A DNA stretch of 64,000 nt, from positions 62,001 to 126,000 of the forward strand of contig NW_020194615.1 of assembly GCF_002865645.1 (NCBI RefSeq). The letters are read 5' to 3'. A model generated the notes under the pieces. It was not told the origin of the DNA. It did not search any database and saw nothing but the letters and a program-made list of their open reading frames with translations. This DNA comes from Hyaloscypha bicolor E (lineage: Eukaryota > Ascomycota > Leotiomycetes > Helotiales > Hyaloscyphaceae). Below are positions 1 to 11,700 of this stretch, piece after piece. The translations under genes were made by a program, and so were the position numbers. Numbering within the stretch: the first letter of the stretch is position 1; each line of letters begins with the position of its first letter.

Positions 1-19
1 AAGCAGGGAGGGTCTATAA

Positions 20-414
20 TATAAATAAAAGAGAGAGTAATAAAGAGAAGAAAAAGAGAAGAATAAAATAAAACCAGGTTTTTTTTTAGTATTTCTTATA
101 TAACCTGTATTTTTAGGAAGCCCCAAAAGCTAGCTAAAACCTTAAGAATTTCCTTTCTCTTTTTCCGAGCTTTAAAAAATTATAATAAAAGCCCCTTATA
201 TTCCAGAACTACTAAAATAAAAAGAAAGGTACTTGAGCTTCTTTTTTTTTATCCTAAGCTAAGCCCTAAGGATTTGGATATAATTATATTCCGATATATA
301 ATTCCCTAAAAGAGAAAGATTCTAGTATTTCTTATATAACTTATATTTTTCAGGAAGCCCCGGAAGCCAACTACTTAAAAATAGTCCAAATATATAATAA
401 TATAAAGAAATAAT
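20..414 (+). repeat. Long direct repeat R, copy 1 (RIP-degraded)
   Basis: First of four copies of an approximately 0.35-0.4-kb direct repeat (others near 5127, 8325 and 13,410). Shared landmarks include the run GCTTTAAAAAATTATAATAA followed by a conserved block ending AAAGGTACTTGAGCTTC. A sub-repeat built on TAGTATTTCTTATATAAC followed by a GGAAGCCCC-type block occurs twice inside R, near 88 and 323. Copies differ mostly by C/T and G/A transitions, as expected for RIP. Spacing of copies 1-2 and 3-4 around a 4.4-kb module fits long terminal repeats, but a head-to-tail array is equally possible. I could not fix TG..CA ends or target duplications. Confidence 0.75.
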
Positions 415-497
415 AAGTTTAGGGCCGCTTTACTAAAATTATTACTAGCGGCCCTATATAAGCTCTGGGACTAGTAATAATTTTGCTCTAAACTTGT
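415..497. repeat. Dyad between repeat R and the coding module, copy 1
   Basis: Inverted repeat whose outer arms (AAGTTTAGGGC at 415-425, GCTCTAAACTT at 485-495) continue into a second arm pair, AAAATTATTACTAG near 435 and CTAGTAATAATTTT near 471. The left arm also holds a separate perfect 9-bp hairpin, AGGGCCGCT (421-429) with AGCGGCCCT (447-455). The two folds compete for the same bases. A TATA-like CTATATAAGC sits at 454-463. Copies lie at 5472 and 8654. Confidence 0.7.
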
Positions 498-529
498 CCT
501 AAATAAGATTGGAATATAATAAAGGCTAG

Positions 530-3500
530 TATAAACTCTTTATAGACTCTTTATAAATAATATAAGAAGAAAAATAGCCTATAAATAAATTAAAAGCTAA
601 ATAAGACCTTATAATATTTCTGGATATACTATATTACTTATATGATTTATATTAGGAAATAAAAGAATATAAAGCCCTACTTATAAGATTACTTATAAGG
701 CCGCTATATAGAACTAGCTATAAGAAAAGACCGGTAATTATAAATCTACTTCTATTACTTTAAATAACTAGCCTTATAACTTATTAATAGTTATTATAAA
801 AAATAAAACAAATAGAAACTACTTATAGGAAAATATAAAAGATAGTTACTAATATATAAACTAGAGCTTAATCTATAGAATCGTCTGTAACTAGCTATTA
901 AAGTTACTACCTAGTAGCTATATTCGAATTAAGAATTTCCTAAAGCTATATATTAATATTTATAACCTATTATAAAGCCCTTTTTATAGATAAAGATTTC
1001 GTAAAAGTATTATAGGTATACTAATCTTGAGTTATAGTTTAGAGAGAAATAGACCTAGTAAATAGATATTTTATAAAACTTCTAGAAATAATTCTATAAT
1101 TTCAGGATCTGCCTTATTTATATTAGCCGAATTTACTATAAAATATATCTATTTCTGGCCAGAAAATATATCCAGAATTATTTAATTAAGCTTATAGACT
1201 ATATTATTTGGGATTAATAGGATTACTCGTTTACTAAAGGCCCGGTAATTATATAGGGCCTATAAAAATCGCTTTCGGGAATAGATATAATTAATTAGAT
1301 CTATAACTAACTAGGTATATAAAATAAAAGGCAGGAGTATAATCTGCCTATTTAAGAATGAATTATATAATAGACTACTAATCTAGTTTATAAAATCCTA
1401 TTTAGATAAGTTATTACAGACCTATATATTAATCTATAATAATAACTAATAGAGCTATAGCCAGATCTATATCTGCTATAAGCAGGCCTATATTATATTA
1501 GCCTATAAACTATATAAAACTACTAGTAAGATCTAGATAAAGTTCTTCCCGAAAATTATAGATACTTTTCTAAAAAGAATATTATCTATAACTAATTATA
1601 AATCGACTATTAGCTAGTATATTACCTCAAAGTAGTACTTGTACTATATAGGTATCTTATTCTAGATAATTAGGTCTATAGAATATAAGAGAGCCCCGAG
1701 CCGGCTTGTTTTAGTAATTATACTTATAGATAACTTATTAAGCTTAAATAGGATCCGGAACTAGAAATAAGATATATATCTATTCGGAAAAAAAAAGAGC
1801 TATAATATCTATTAATACTATATATAGGACTACTTTATTTTGGCTATAATAATAGTAGTAGAGAGTCTTATAAAAAAACGTTTTATTAGTATTACTAGGG
1901 CCTTATAAGTAGAAGTGGGCCATTTATAAATTATCTATAATTACTACTATAATTATCTAAAAGCAAGAGTACTAGTCTATATTTAGCTAGGCTTATATTA
2001 TAATTACTAGTAATATTTTATAAATATAATTAATCTATAGATTAGCTATATAATAGCTTATAGTCTAGTTAAAAGTATTCTCAGATAGGGCAATATTTAT
2101 AAGCATCTACTAGAAATCTATAAAGTTAAGACCAAATAAAAAGAGGCTATAATTATAGTAAGGATTAACTAAAAATAATAAGAAGTTAATTAATAGATTG
2201 CAGGTAAGCTTATAGGCCAAGTTATTATAGAAATACTTTTTATACCGGTCCTAGACTACTTATATATTTGTAACTAGTTACTAACGGATACCTATAAGAA
2301 AGAATATCTATAAACTATAGCCGGTTATTAACCGGATTACCTTATTAAAATACTAGAACTATTTCCGATTATTCTCTATTAAGTTATAGGTAATATAGGC
2401 AGTATAGTATATAGGATAACGGATACCCTTAACTAAATAGAGCTTATTAAAGGACTACGAACCGTATATAACTATTAGTAAGAGCTATAAATAGAACCGC
2501 TTGCCCGAAACTGGGCTATAATAGTAAATATAGCTAATACTATATTCTTGCTTATAGTACTTCTATATCCGGATCTTAGTAACCTATATAAAGTACTATA
2601 GGAACTTATAGTAGAGGTACTAGCGGCTATCCTTATATATTATATTATATTTAAAGAAAGCTATTAAGGTTAAATAGGTATTTATAGCCCGGTCTATAAC
2701 TTATTCGGGTAAGAGGTCGGCTATAAAACAGACAATATATTATCCAGAGAGGTAGATTATAAGATATTAAACTAGGGAAAACTCCTAATATATTAGGTAC
2801 TTAAATAGATACTAGAAAGCCTTTATAGGGCCTATATATTAAGCCTGGAAATACTAGGTAATCTTATTATTTATTCCCGAAATAGCTATAGTTATATAAT
2901 CTATTTCTTTATAAATATACTTATAGATATACTTAATTACTTATATAAATATATAAACCTTAATATTAATATATAAATAGAACTTCTAGAGAAGATATAA
3001 ATTATATAAAATAATCTAGTAATTATTACAGATAACTTCCTAGTCTAGAAAGCCTGGTTTATAGACTATAAATATATAGCTATTATTCCGGTACTAGTAT
3101 TCGGAATACTTATTTTTATAGATAATTATTATAGCTATAAATGCCTTAGGAAACCTCTTCTAGTATATAAGCGGGATTATAGGTATATTATAGATTATAT
3201 ATAGGGCTTTCGGATTATTATTAAGGCCATATAGCCTATAAGATATCTGGCTAGTAACTATAGCCATAAGTTTATTTATAGAATCCTATAACGGGTCTAG
3301 GAGCTTAGTATAAACTATCTTATTAACTAAATTAAGAATTAAGAAAACGGTATCTCTTCTAAGAAATAAAAATAAATATATATATAGGAGGCTATATTTC
3401 TGGTACTTAATTATATAAATATAGTTCATATACTATCCGAAAATATAGTTCTTAAGGTCTATAAAAAGCTCTCTTATTTTTAGAATAAAGACCCGGTAAA

Positions 3501-4970
3501 AGAGATTCGGATAATTAATTATTTACTGCCTATTTAAGAGGTAATCTGTAATTTTAGGCTAGTATAGGTTAGCTATAAAAGTAATAAAGAAACTTAGCTT
3601 ACTAAAGTATTATATAATAGTTATTAAGTCTTAAAAGAACTACTATATAAAGCAATTATTATTTATAAAGCTAGATAGGAAAATAAAATAATAGCTAATA
3701 TTATTTATATAGATATTCTTATAGATTAGAATATTCGTAAGTCCTATATAGATATCTATACGGATATTTTACTAGTATAAGTAAAGCTAGTTAAATAAGG
3801 TAGTTTTATAAGTAATATATATATTAATAATATATTACTAGAAAAAGTAGCTAGTATAAAAGAATAGGGAAAAGGCTAGACAGATATAGAAATAGTACTA
3901 GTAAAAGGCCTACTACTCGAGTTATATCTACTAGTAGGTCCCGGTATAGTCCTATAACTATAACTTATAATACTAGCCCGGGTTATTATATAGGAAAAAT
4001 AAGATATAATAAAATAATATATATATTATATATATAATATTAATTATATATATCTATAAATACTTATAGCCTGCCTTATAAACTATTAGTACCAGATTAT
4101 AGTAGCTTGTATCTATATATTTATCCGGAATAAGAATAATAACCTTATTATTTATAAAAAGATTTTTATAATAATAATCTATATTTAATTCGAGAACTAA
4201 ATATATTTATAGGTTAAATAAGATCCGGAAATTGGTTTACTAGTTTATAAGATACTTATAAGCTATTTTATAGACTATAATAAACGGGTTATAATCCGTA
4301 AGTATATTTATAAGCTATAAAAGAACTATATAATCTAAGTAAGAGAAATTAGTAGCCTATATATTAGTTATAAAAAGTAGATTATAAAAGAAAAGCTATA
4401 TAAAAAAGGGTTTAGTATATATAATAGGCTAGAGCAGGCCCTAAAAATAGAAGAGCTTATTATAGATCTAAAAGTATTAGATCCTATAAAAGAAATTAAT
4501 CCGGGTATTCTTTTTATAGCTAATTAATATAAAGGCAAAAATATAGTTATATATTCGGATATTTATCCGGAAGGCCTAATAGAATAAGTTATTACCTATA
4601 AAAAGATAAGAGAGATATAAAAGAGGCTTATAGATTAGAGGAAGTATTATATTACTCTTTTTATAATAGGCCTTAAAATAATTATCTATATAGCTAAAAT
4701 AAGCTATATAGTAACCTATAAACAGACTGGTTATATATACGGGAGCTGGCCGGAAGTAAGAGAGAAAGGCAAGAAGCCATATAATAGGTAAGTTAGTAAG
4801 AGGATCCTCTATAATATAAACGGGGGCTATAACGGACAGTTAACGGATCTATTACTAGTACTATAGGACTGGCTCATTTATAGAAATATCCGTAATTAGC
4901 TATTATTATTACCGGGAGAAAGAGAGGATATTTGGATTAAGTTCTTATAAGATAGGATACTACTAGCTAT
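530..4970 (+). pseudogene. RIP-degraded coding module A (unidentified family)
   Basis: About 4.4 kb nearly collinear with 8745-13,210. Window frame 1 on the plus strand, best seen in the less damaged copy, reads as plausible protein if TAA/TAG are taken as former CAA, CAG or TGG codons. That would give a single product of roughly 1,450 residues. I found no reverse transcriptase YxDD box, no RNase H or integrase signature, no tyrosine-recombinase motif and no helicase motif, so I do not assign a transposon class. The copy is dead: in-frame stops occur every few codons. Confidence 0.6.
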
Positions 4971-5126
4971 AATTAGTAATATTTTGGGCCTATTAACTAG
5001 TTAATTAAGCCAGAAAAAGGAGAGAATACAAACTTAATAATAATAGTAAGTTTTATATAGCTTAGCCTATTCTATAATAAAGTCAGAAGCAGGCCGGTTT
5101 TACTTATAGGAAGTATAAAAGCAGAA
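4971..5126. other. Non-conserved spacer after module A
   Basis: The two modules diverge abruptly after the shared sequence GGATTTGGATTAAGTTCTTA plus a few bases. This AT-rich spacer does not match the equivalent spacer at 13,211-13,409. Nothing else recognisable is present. Confidence 0.5.
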
Positions 5127-5471
5127 AGAATCTATAGTAATAAAAAGAAAAAGAAAAGGAAAATAATATAAGGTTAGGATTTTTTTTTTGTATTTTATAT
5201 AGAACTCCTAACTCAAGATTTTCTCCTTAAGCTTTAAAAAATTATAAAAAAAGCCCTTTATATTCCAGAACTACTAAAATAAAAAGAAAGGTACTTAAGT
5301 ATCTCCTCTATAATCCCAAGCTTAGTTCTAAGGATTTGGATAAAATTACATTTTAATATATAATTTCCTAGAAAGAGAAGATTCTAGTATTCCTTATATA
5401 ATCCGTTTTTTTTATAGAGCCCTATAAGCTAACTACTTAGGGTAGCCTAAATATAAGATAATATAGAGAAA
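5127..5471 (+). repeat. Long direct repeat R, copy 2
   Basis: Aligns with 20-414 through the landmarks GCTTTAAAAAATTATAA and CCAGAACTACTAAAATAAAA. It carries extra RIP-type transitions and a partly degraded first sub-repeat. It could be the 3' terminal repeat of element A or the leading repeat of the next, truncated unit; the dyad and about 130 nt of module start that follow favour the second reading. Confidence 0.7.
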
Positions 5472-5557
5472 ACAAGTTTAGAGCCGCTTTACTAAAATTA
5501 TTACTAGTAGCCCTATATAAGCTCCGGGGCTAATAATAATTTTGCCCTAAACTCGTC
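5472..5557. repeat. Dyad, copy 2
   Basis: Same arrangement as 415-497. The outer arms remain close to complementary (CAAGTTTAGAGC with GCCCTAAACTCG). The inner 9-bp hairpin is weakened by RIP-type changes (AGAGCCGCT against AGTAGCCCT). The TATA-like CTATATAAGCTC is intact. Confidence 0.65.
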
Positions 5558-7849
5558 CCGAGTAGCTTTAAATAATATCTTTTTAGTAATAAACTTATTA
5601 TAAACTTTTAATAAATTATATAAGAAAGAAAATAGGTTATAAATATATAAAATTATTTAAAAATAAGCTAAAACTATTCTCTTAATTTATATTTTAATAA
5701 CTAAGATTTAAAATTAATATATATATATAATTATTATTAAATTTTAATAATATAAGTATTTTAAATAAGTTTTAAAAAATTAATTTAATATATATAAATT
5801 CTTTTATTAATAAGTATTTTATAAAAAAAGATTTTAATAAATATAATTTATTAATATTAAATAATATTTTTCTTTAATATAAAATATTTAAAGATATATT
5901 ATTTAATTTATAAATTATTTAAATAAGAATTTTTATATTTTTATATTTTTATATTTTTATAAATTAATATAATTAATTTTATAAATTCTTAAACTTTAAA
6001 TTTAATATAAGTTCTTTAAATTAATAAAATTATTAATTATATATTTTAATTATTTATATATATAAAAACTTATATTTATAAACTTTTATTTCTAATATAA
6101 ACTATATAAAAAAAATTAATTAAAATTTATAAAAAGCTTTTTTAGCTTTTTCTTTTCTTTTAATTTATATTTTAATTAAATATATAATATTAATATAATT
6201 CTTTTAAATATTAAATTTAATAATATAAGTTCTTTAAATAAAAATAAATAAGTTTAAAAAACTAAAAAACTAATTTAAATATATATAAATAATAAAATAA
6301 TAAGAGTTTATTAAGCTTTATATAATATTTTTACTTATTTTTAATTAGGAATTTTTTAATAAAAGCTATTTATTAATATTAAATAATATTTTCTTTATTT
6401 CTTTTTAAATATAAAAGTATATTTTAATAAATCTTTTAATATTTTAAGTTATTTATAAGTTTCTAAAATAAATTATTATAAAAAATTAATAATATTATTT
6501 AATATAAGTTTATTTTAAAAGAGGTCTTTAAATATAAAATAAAAATTTTATATATAAAGAATTTTAATTAATATTTATTTATATAAAAGATTTTTTAAAA
6601 ATATTTAAAAATATATTTCTTATATTTCTTATATTTCTTATACTTCTTATATTTCTTATATTTCTTATATAATATATTATTTAATTAATTTATAATAAAC
6701 TTTTTTTAATTAATTTAATAGAATAAATTCTTAAATATTAAACTTAATATAATTTCTTTAAAATATTAAAATTATTAATTATATAAATATTAATTATATA
6801 TTTTAATTATTTATATCTATATATAAGAACTTATATTTATAAATTTTTATTTAATATATTAAACTTATTTTATTTTTATAAAGCTTCTTTAGCTTTTTTT
6901 TTCTCTTATATTCTTTTTATATAAAATATTCTCTTAATTTATATTTTAATTAAATATATATATTAATATAATTCTTTTAAATTTTAAGTTTAATTAAATT
7001 TATATATTATTAAAACATTTAATATAATAAAAATTATAATAAATCTAAATCTAAAATATTATTTTAAATTAAATACTTATTTTATATTATTATAAAATAT
7101 TAAAAAAATACTTATATATTAAAAACTCTTATAAAATTAAATATTTTTTATAATTATAATTATATATAATATTAAATTATATAAAAGAATATTAAAACTC
7201 TTAATAATAATATAAGTTTAATAAAATTAATTTTTATAATATAAGTATTTTAAATAAAAACTAAAGAATATTAATTTAAAATTTTAATCTAAATATATAT
7301 AAATTATTTAAAAAATAAAATAAATATTTATTAAGCTTTATATAAGATTTAAATTATATTTATATAATATTTTTCTTTAATTTCTTTTAAATATAAAAAT
7401 ATATTTTAATAAATCTTTTAATATTTTTTTTAAAAAAATAAAAGCTATTATATTATATAATAAGATTATTTAATATTTTAAGTTATTTATAAGTTTTGAA
7501 ATTAAATTATTATTAAAAGTTAATATAAGTTTTCTCTAATATAAAATATTTAAAAAAAAATTTTAAATATAAAATAAAAATTTTATATATAAAGAATTTT
7601 AATTAAAAGAGCTTTTTAAAAACTTTATATTATTAGATATATTTAAAATCTTCTCTAAATTAAAATACTTAAAGATATATTTCTTAATTTAAAAGTTATT
7701 TTAATATTTTTATAAATTAATAAAATTTAATTTAATTTACTTTTAATAAAATAATTTTAATTATATATTTTAATTATTTAATATATTAAATTTAGTTTAT
7801 TTTTATTTTTTATTTTTTATTTCTAATATAAATTATATATAAAAATTCT
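5558..7849. repeat. Extremely AT-rich decayed repeat block
   Basis: The first approximately 130 nt still align with the start of the coding module (compare 8745-8870). The rest is almost pure A/T. Degenerate internal duplications recur every 0.7-1.0 kb. A block around TATATTTTAATTATTTATAT followed by TTATATTTATAAA appears near 6035, 6795 and 7760. A second block around TTTTAATAAATCTTTTAATA appears near 6420 and 7395. Short tandem TTCTTATAT-type units lie at about 6617-6675. This fits a tandem array ground down by RIP; no gene can be read. Confidence 0.5.
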
Positions 7850-8265
7850 TTTTTAAGCCTTATTTATATTTATAAAGCTTTTTATTTTTTTAATAAATTA
7901 TTATAGCTCTTATTTATATATATAAAATACTTTTTTTCTTTTTATAAATTCTTATAGTTTTATTTATATATATAAAGATTTTTTAATTTTTTATAAGCTT
8001 TTTAAGTTTTATTTATATTTATAAAATTATTTTATAAATTATTATAGCCTTTTTTTATAGGCTCTTTTAAGCCTTATTTATTTTTATAAGTTTCTTATTA
8101 ATTATACTTTTATTTATAATTTCTTTATAACTTTTACTTATATTTATAAAGCTTTTCTTTTTCTTATTTATAATTTCTTCTAAATTATCTTATAAGCTTA
8201 TAAAGCTCCCTCTTTTCTTATATAAACCCTTATAGCCTTATTCTTATTTATAAAGCTCTCTCTTA
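7850..8265. repeat. RIP-degraded minisatellite, about 50-60-bp period
   Basis: A CTTATTTATATTTATAAAGCT-like core recurs at about 7860, 7910, 7960, 8008, 8075, 8137 and 8240, separated by T-rich stretches ending in ATTATAG-like sequence. Copies vary mainly by transitions. It sits immediately upstream of repeat R copy 3. Confidence 0.5.
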
Positions 8266-8324
8266 TACCCGTAGAACTTCCCTTAAGCTTACTAGGTATT
8301 AGAATAGTAATATACGGTATACGA

Positions 8325-8653
8325 GAGTTTTAGTATTCCTTATATAACTTGGATTTTAAGGAATCTCGAGAGCTAGATAGAGCCCTGAGAATTCCCCTTA
8401 TCCCACCTCTCCCGAGTTTTAAAAAATCATAATAAAAGCCCCTTGTATTCCAGAACTACTAAAATAGAGAGAAAGGTACTCGAGCTTCTTCTCTCTAATC
8501 CCTAGCTTTGCCCTAAGGATTTGGATGTAATCGTATTCCAATATGCGATTTCCTAGAAGGAGGTAATTCTGGTATTCCTTATATAACTAGTTTTTTTCTA
8601 GAAGTCCCGAGAGCTAACTACTTAAGGATAGTCCAAATATATAATAATATAAA
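8325..8653 (+). repeat. Long direct repeat R, copy 3
   Basis: Less RIP-damaged copy, retaining GC-bearing blocks such as CCCACCTCTCCCGAG and GAGAGCTAACTACTTA. Both internal sub-repeats, built on TATTCCTTATATAACT, are readable near 8333 and 8575, about 240 bp apart. It precedes the dyad and module B. Confidence 0.75.
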
Positions 8654-8740
8654 GACGAGTTTAGGGCCGCTTTACTAAAATTATTACTAGCGGCCTTATA
8701 TAAGCTCCGGGGCTAGTAATAATTTTGCCCTAAACTCGTC
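8654..8740. repeat. Dyad, copy 3 (best preserved outer arms)
   Basis: Outer arms GACGAGTTTAGGGC (8654-8667) and GCCCTAAACTCGTC (8727-8740) pair perfectly over 14 bp. A second perfect 14-bp pair, AAAATTATTACTAG with CTAGTAATAATTTT, follows after a 9-nt bulge on one side. The inner hairpin AGGGCCGCT/AGCGGCCTT has one RIP-type mismatch. The spacer between the outer arms carries TATATAAGCTCCGGGG. Confidence 0.75.
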
Positions 8741-8744
8741 CCGA

Positions 8745-11700
8745 ATGAGATTAGAATATAATTAAGGCTAGTACGGACTCTTTATAAACTTTTTATAAAC
8801 GGTATAAGAAGAAAAATAGCCCGTAAGTAAATTAAAAGCTAAGTAAGACCTTATAATATTTCTGGGTATATTATATTACTTATATGATTTATATTAGAGA
8901 GTAAAAGAATATAAAGCCCTATTTATAAGGTTACCTATAAGGCTGCTATATAGAACTAGCTATAAGAAAAGACCGGCAATCGTAAATCTATTCCTATTAC
9001 CTCAAATAACTGGCCTTATAACTTATTAATAGTTATTATAAAGAATAAAGTAAGTAGAAACTACTTATGGGAAAATATAAAAGATAATTACTAATCTATT
9101 AATTAGAGCTTAATTCGTAAAATCGTCTATAATTAGCTATTAAAGTTACTATCTAGTAGCCGTATATAAATCGAGAACCTCCCAAAGCTATAAATTAATA
9201 TCTGTAACCCGTTATAAAGCCCTTTTTATAAACAGAGATTTCGTAAGAGTATTATGGGTATATTAATCTTGAGTTATAGCTTGGAAAGAGGTAGATCCGG
9301 TAAATAGATACTTTATAAAATCTCTAGAGATAATTCTATAATTTCAGGATCCACCTCATTTATATTAGCTAAATCTACTATAAAATATATTTATTCCTGG
9401 CCAGGAAATATATCCAGGATTATTTAGTTAAGCTTATAGACCGTATTATTTAGGATTAATAGGATTACCTGTCTACTAAAGGCCCGGTAGTTATATAGGG
9501 CCTATAAGAGTTATTTTTATAAGTAAATATAATTAATTAGATCCGTAACTAACTAGGTATATAAAATAAAAGATAGGAGTATAATTTACTTATTTAAGAA
9601 TAGGTTATATAATAGATAACTAATCCAGTCTATAAAATCCTATTTGGACAGGTTATTATAGACCTATATATTAATTCGTAATAATAACTAATAGAGCTAT
9701 AGCCAGATCTATATTTGCTATAAGTAGGCCCGTATTATATTGGCCTATAAATTATATAGAACTACTAGTAAGATCTAGGCAAAGTTCCTCTCGAGGATTG
9801 CAGGTATTTCTTTAAAGAGAATATTGTCTATAACCGACTATAAATTAATTATTAGCTAGTATATTACCTTAAAGTAGTACTTGTATTATATGGGTACCTT
9901 ATTTCAGATAATTAGGTCTATAGATTATAAAAGAGCCCTAAACCGGCTTGTCTTAATAATTATACTTATAGATAACTTATTGAATTTGAATAGGATCTGG
10001 AACTAGGAATAAAATATATATCTATCCGAGAAAAGAAAAGCCGTAATACCCGTTAATACTATATATAGAACTACCTTACCTTAGCTATAGTAATAGTAAT
10101 AGAGGGTTTTATAAAGAAACGTTTTATTAGTCCTATCCGGGTCTTATAAGTAGAAGTAAATAGTCTATAAATCGTCTATAATTACTATTATAATTATCTA
10201 AAAGCAAGAATACTAATTTATATTTAGCTAGACTTATATTATAGTTACTAGTAATATCTTATAGGTATAATTAACCTATAGATTAGCTATATAGTAACTT
10301 ATAGTCTAGTTAAAGGTATTTTCAGGCAGGGTAATATCCGTAAGTATTTACTAGAGATCTATAAGGCTAAAATCAAGTAAAAAGAGGCTATAATTATAAT
10401 AAGAATTAACTAAGGATAGTAGGAAATTAATTAACGGGTTATAGGCTAGCTTATAGGCCAAGTTATTATAGAAATACTTCTTATACCGGTCCTAGATTAC
10501 TTATATATTTGTAATTAGCTACTAGCAAATACCTATAAGAAAGAGTATTTATAAACTATAGCCGGTTATTAATAAAATAGCCTTATTAAAGTACTAGAAC
10601 TATTTCTAATTATTTTCTATTAAGCTATAGGTAATATAGGTAGTATAGTATATAGGATAATAGATGCCCTTAACTAAGTAAAGCTTATTAAAGAACTGCG
10701 GATTACATATAACTATTAGTAAAAGCTATAAATAGAACTGCTTACTCGAAACTAGGCTATAATAATAAATATAACTAATACTATATTTTTGCTTATAATA
10801 CTTTTATATCCGGATCTTAGTAATCTATATAAAGTACTATAGGAACTCGTAATATAGGTACTAGTATCTGTTCTTATATATTATATTATACTTAAAGAAG
10901 ACTATTAAGGTTAAATAGGTATTTGCGGCCCAATTTATAATTTGCTCGGGTAAGAGATTAGCTATAAAGCAGACTATATACTATCTAGAGAAGTGAATTA
11001 TAAGATATTAAACCGGGAGGAACTCCTAATATATTAGATATTTAAATAGGTACTAGAAAGCCTCTATAGGGCCTATATACCGAGCCTGGAAATACTAGGT
11101 AATCTTATTATTTGTTCCCGAAATAATAATAGTTATATAGTCTATTTCCTTATAAATATATTTGTAAATATACTTAATTACTTATATAAATATATAAACC
11201 TCGATATTAATATATAAGCGGAACTTCTAAAAGAGATATGAATTATATAAAATAACCTAGTAGTTATTACGGATAATTTCCTAGTCTAGAAAGCCTGGTT
11301 TATAAACCGTAAATATATAACTATTATTCTGGTACTAGTATTTGGAATACCTATTCTTATAAATAATTATTATAGCTATAAATACTTTAGGAAACCTCTT
11401 CTAGTATATAAGTAGGGCTATAGGTATCTTATGAACTATATATAGGGCTTTTGGATTATTATTAAGGCCATATAGCCTATAAGATATCTAGCTAGTAATT
11501 ATGGCTATAAGTTTACCTATAGAATCCCATAATAGGTCTAGAAGCTTAATATAAATAACCTTATTAACCAAATTAGAAATTAAGAAAATAATATCTCTCT
11601 TAAGAAATAAAAGCAGATATATATATAGAAGGCTATACTTCTAATACTCGATTATATAGATATAGCCCGTATATTATCCGAAAAGGTAGTTCTTAAGATC

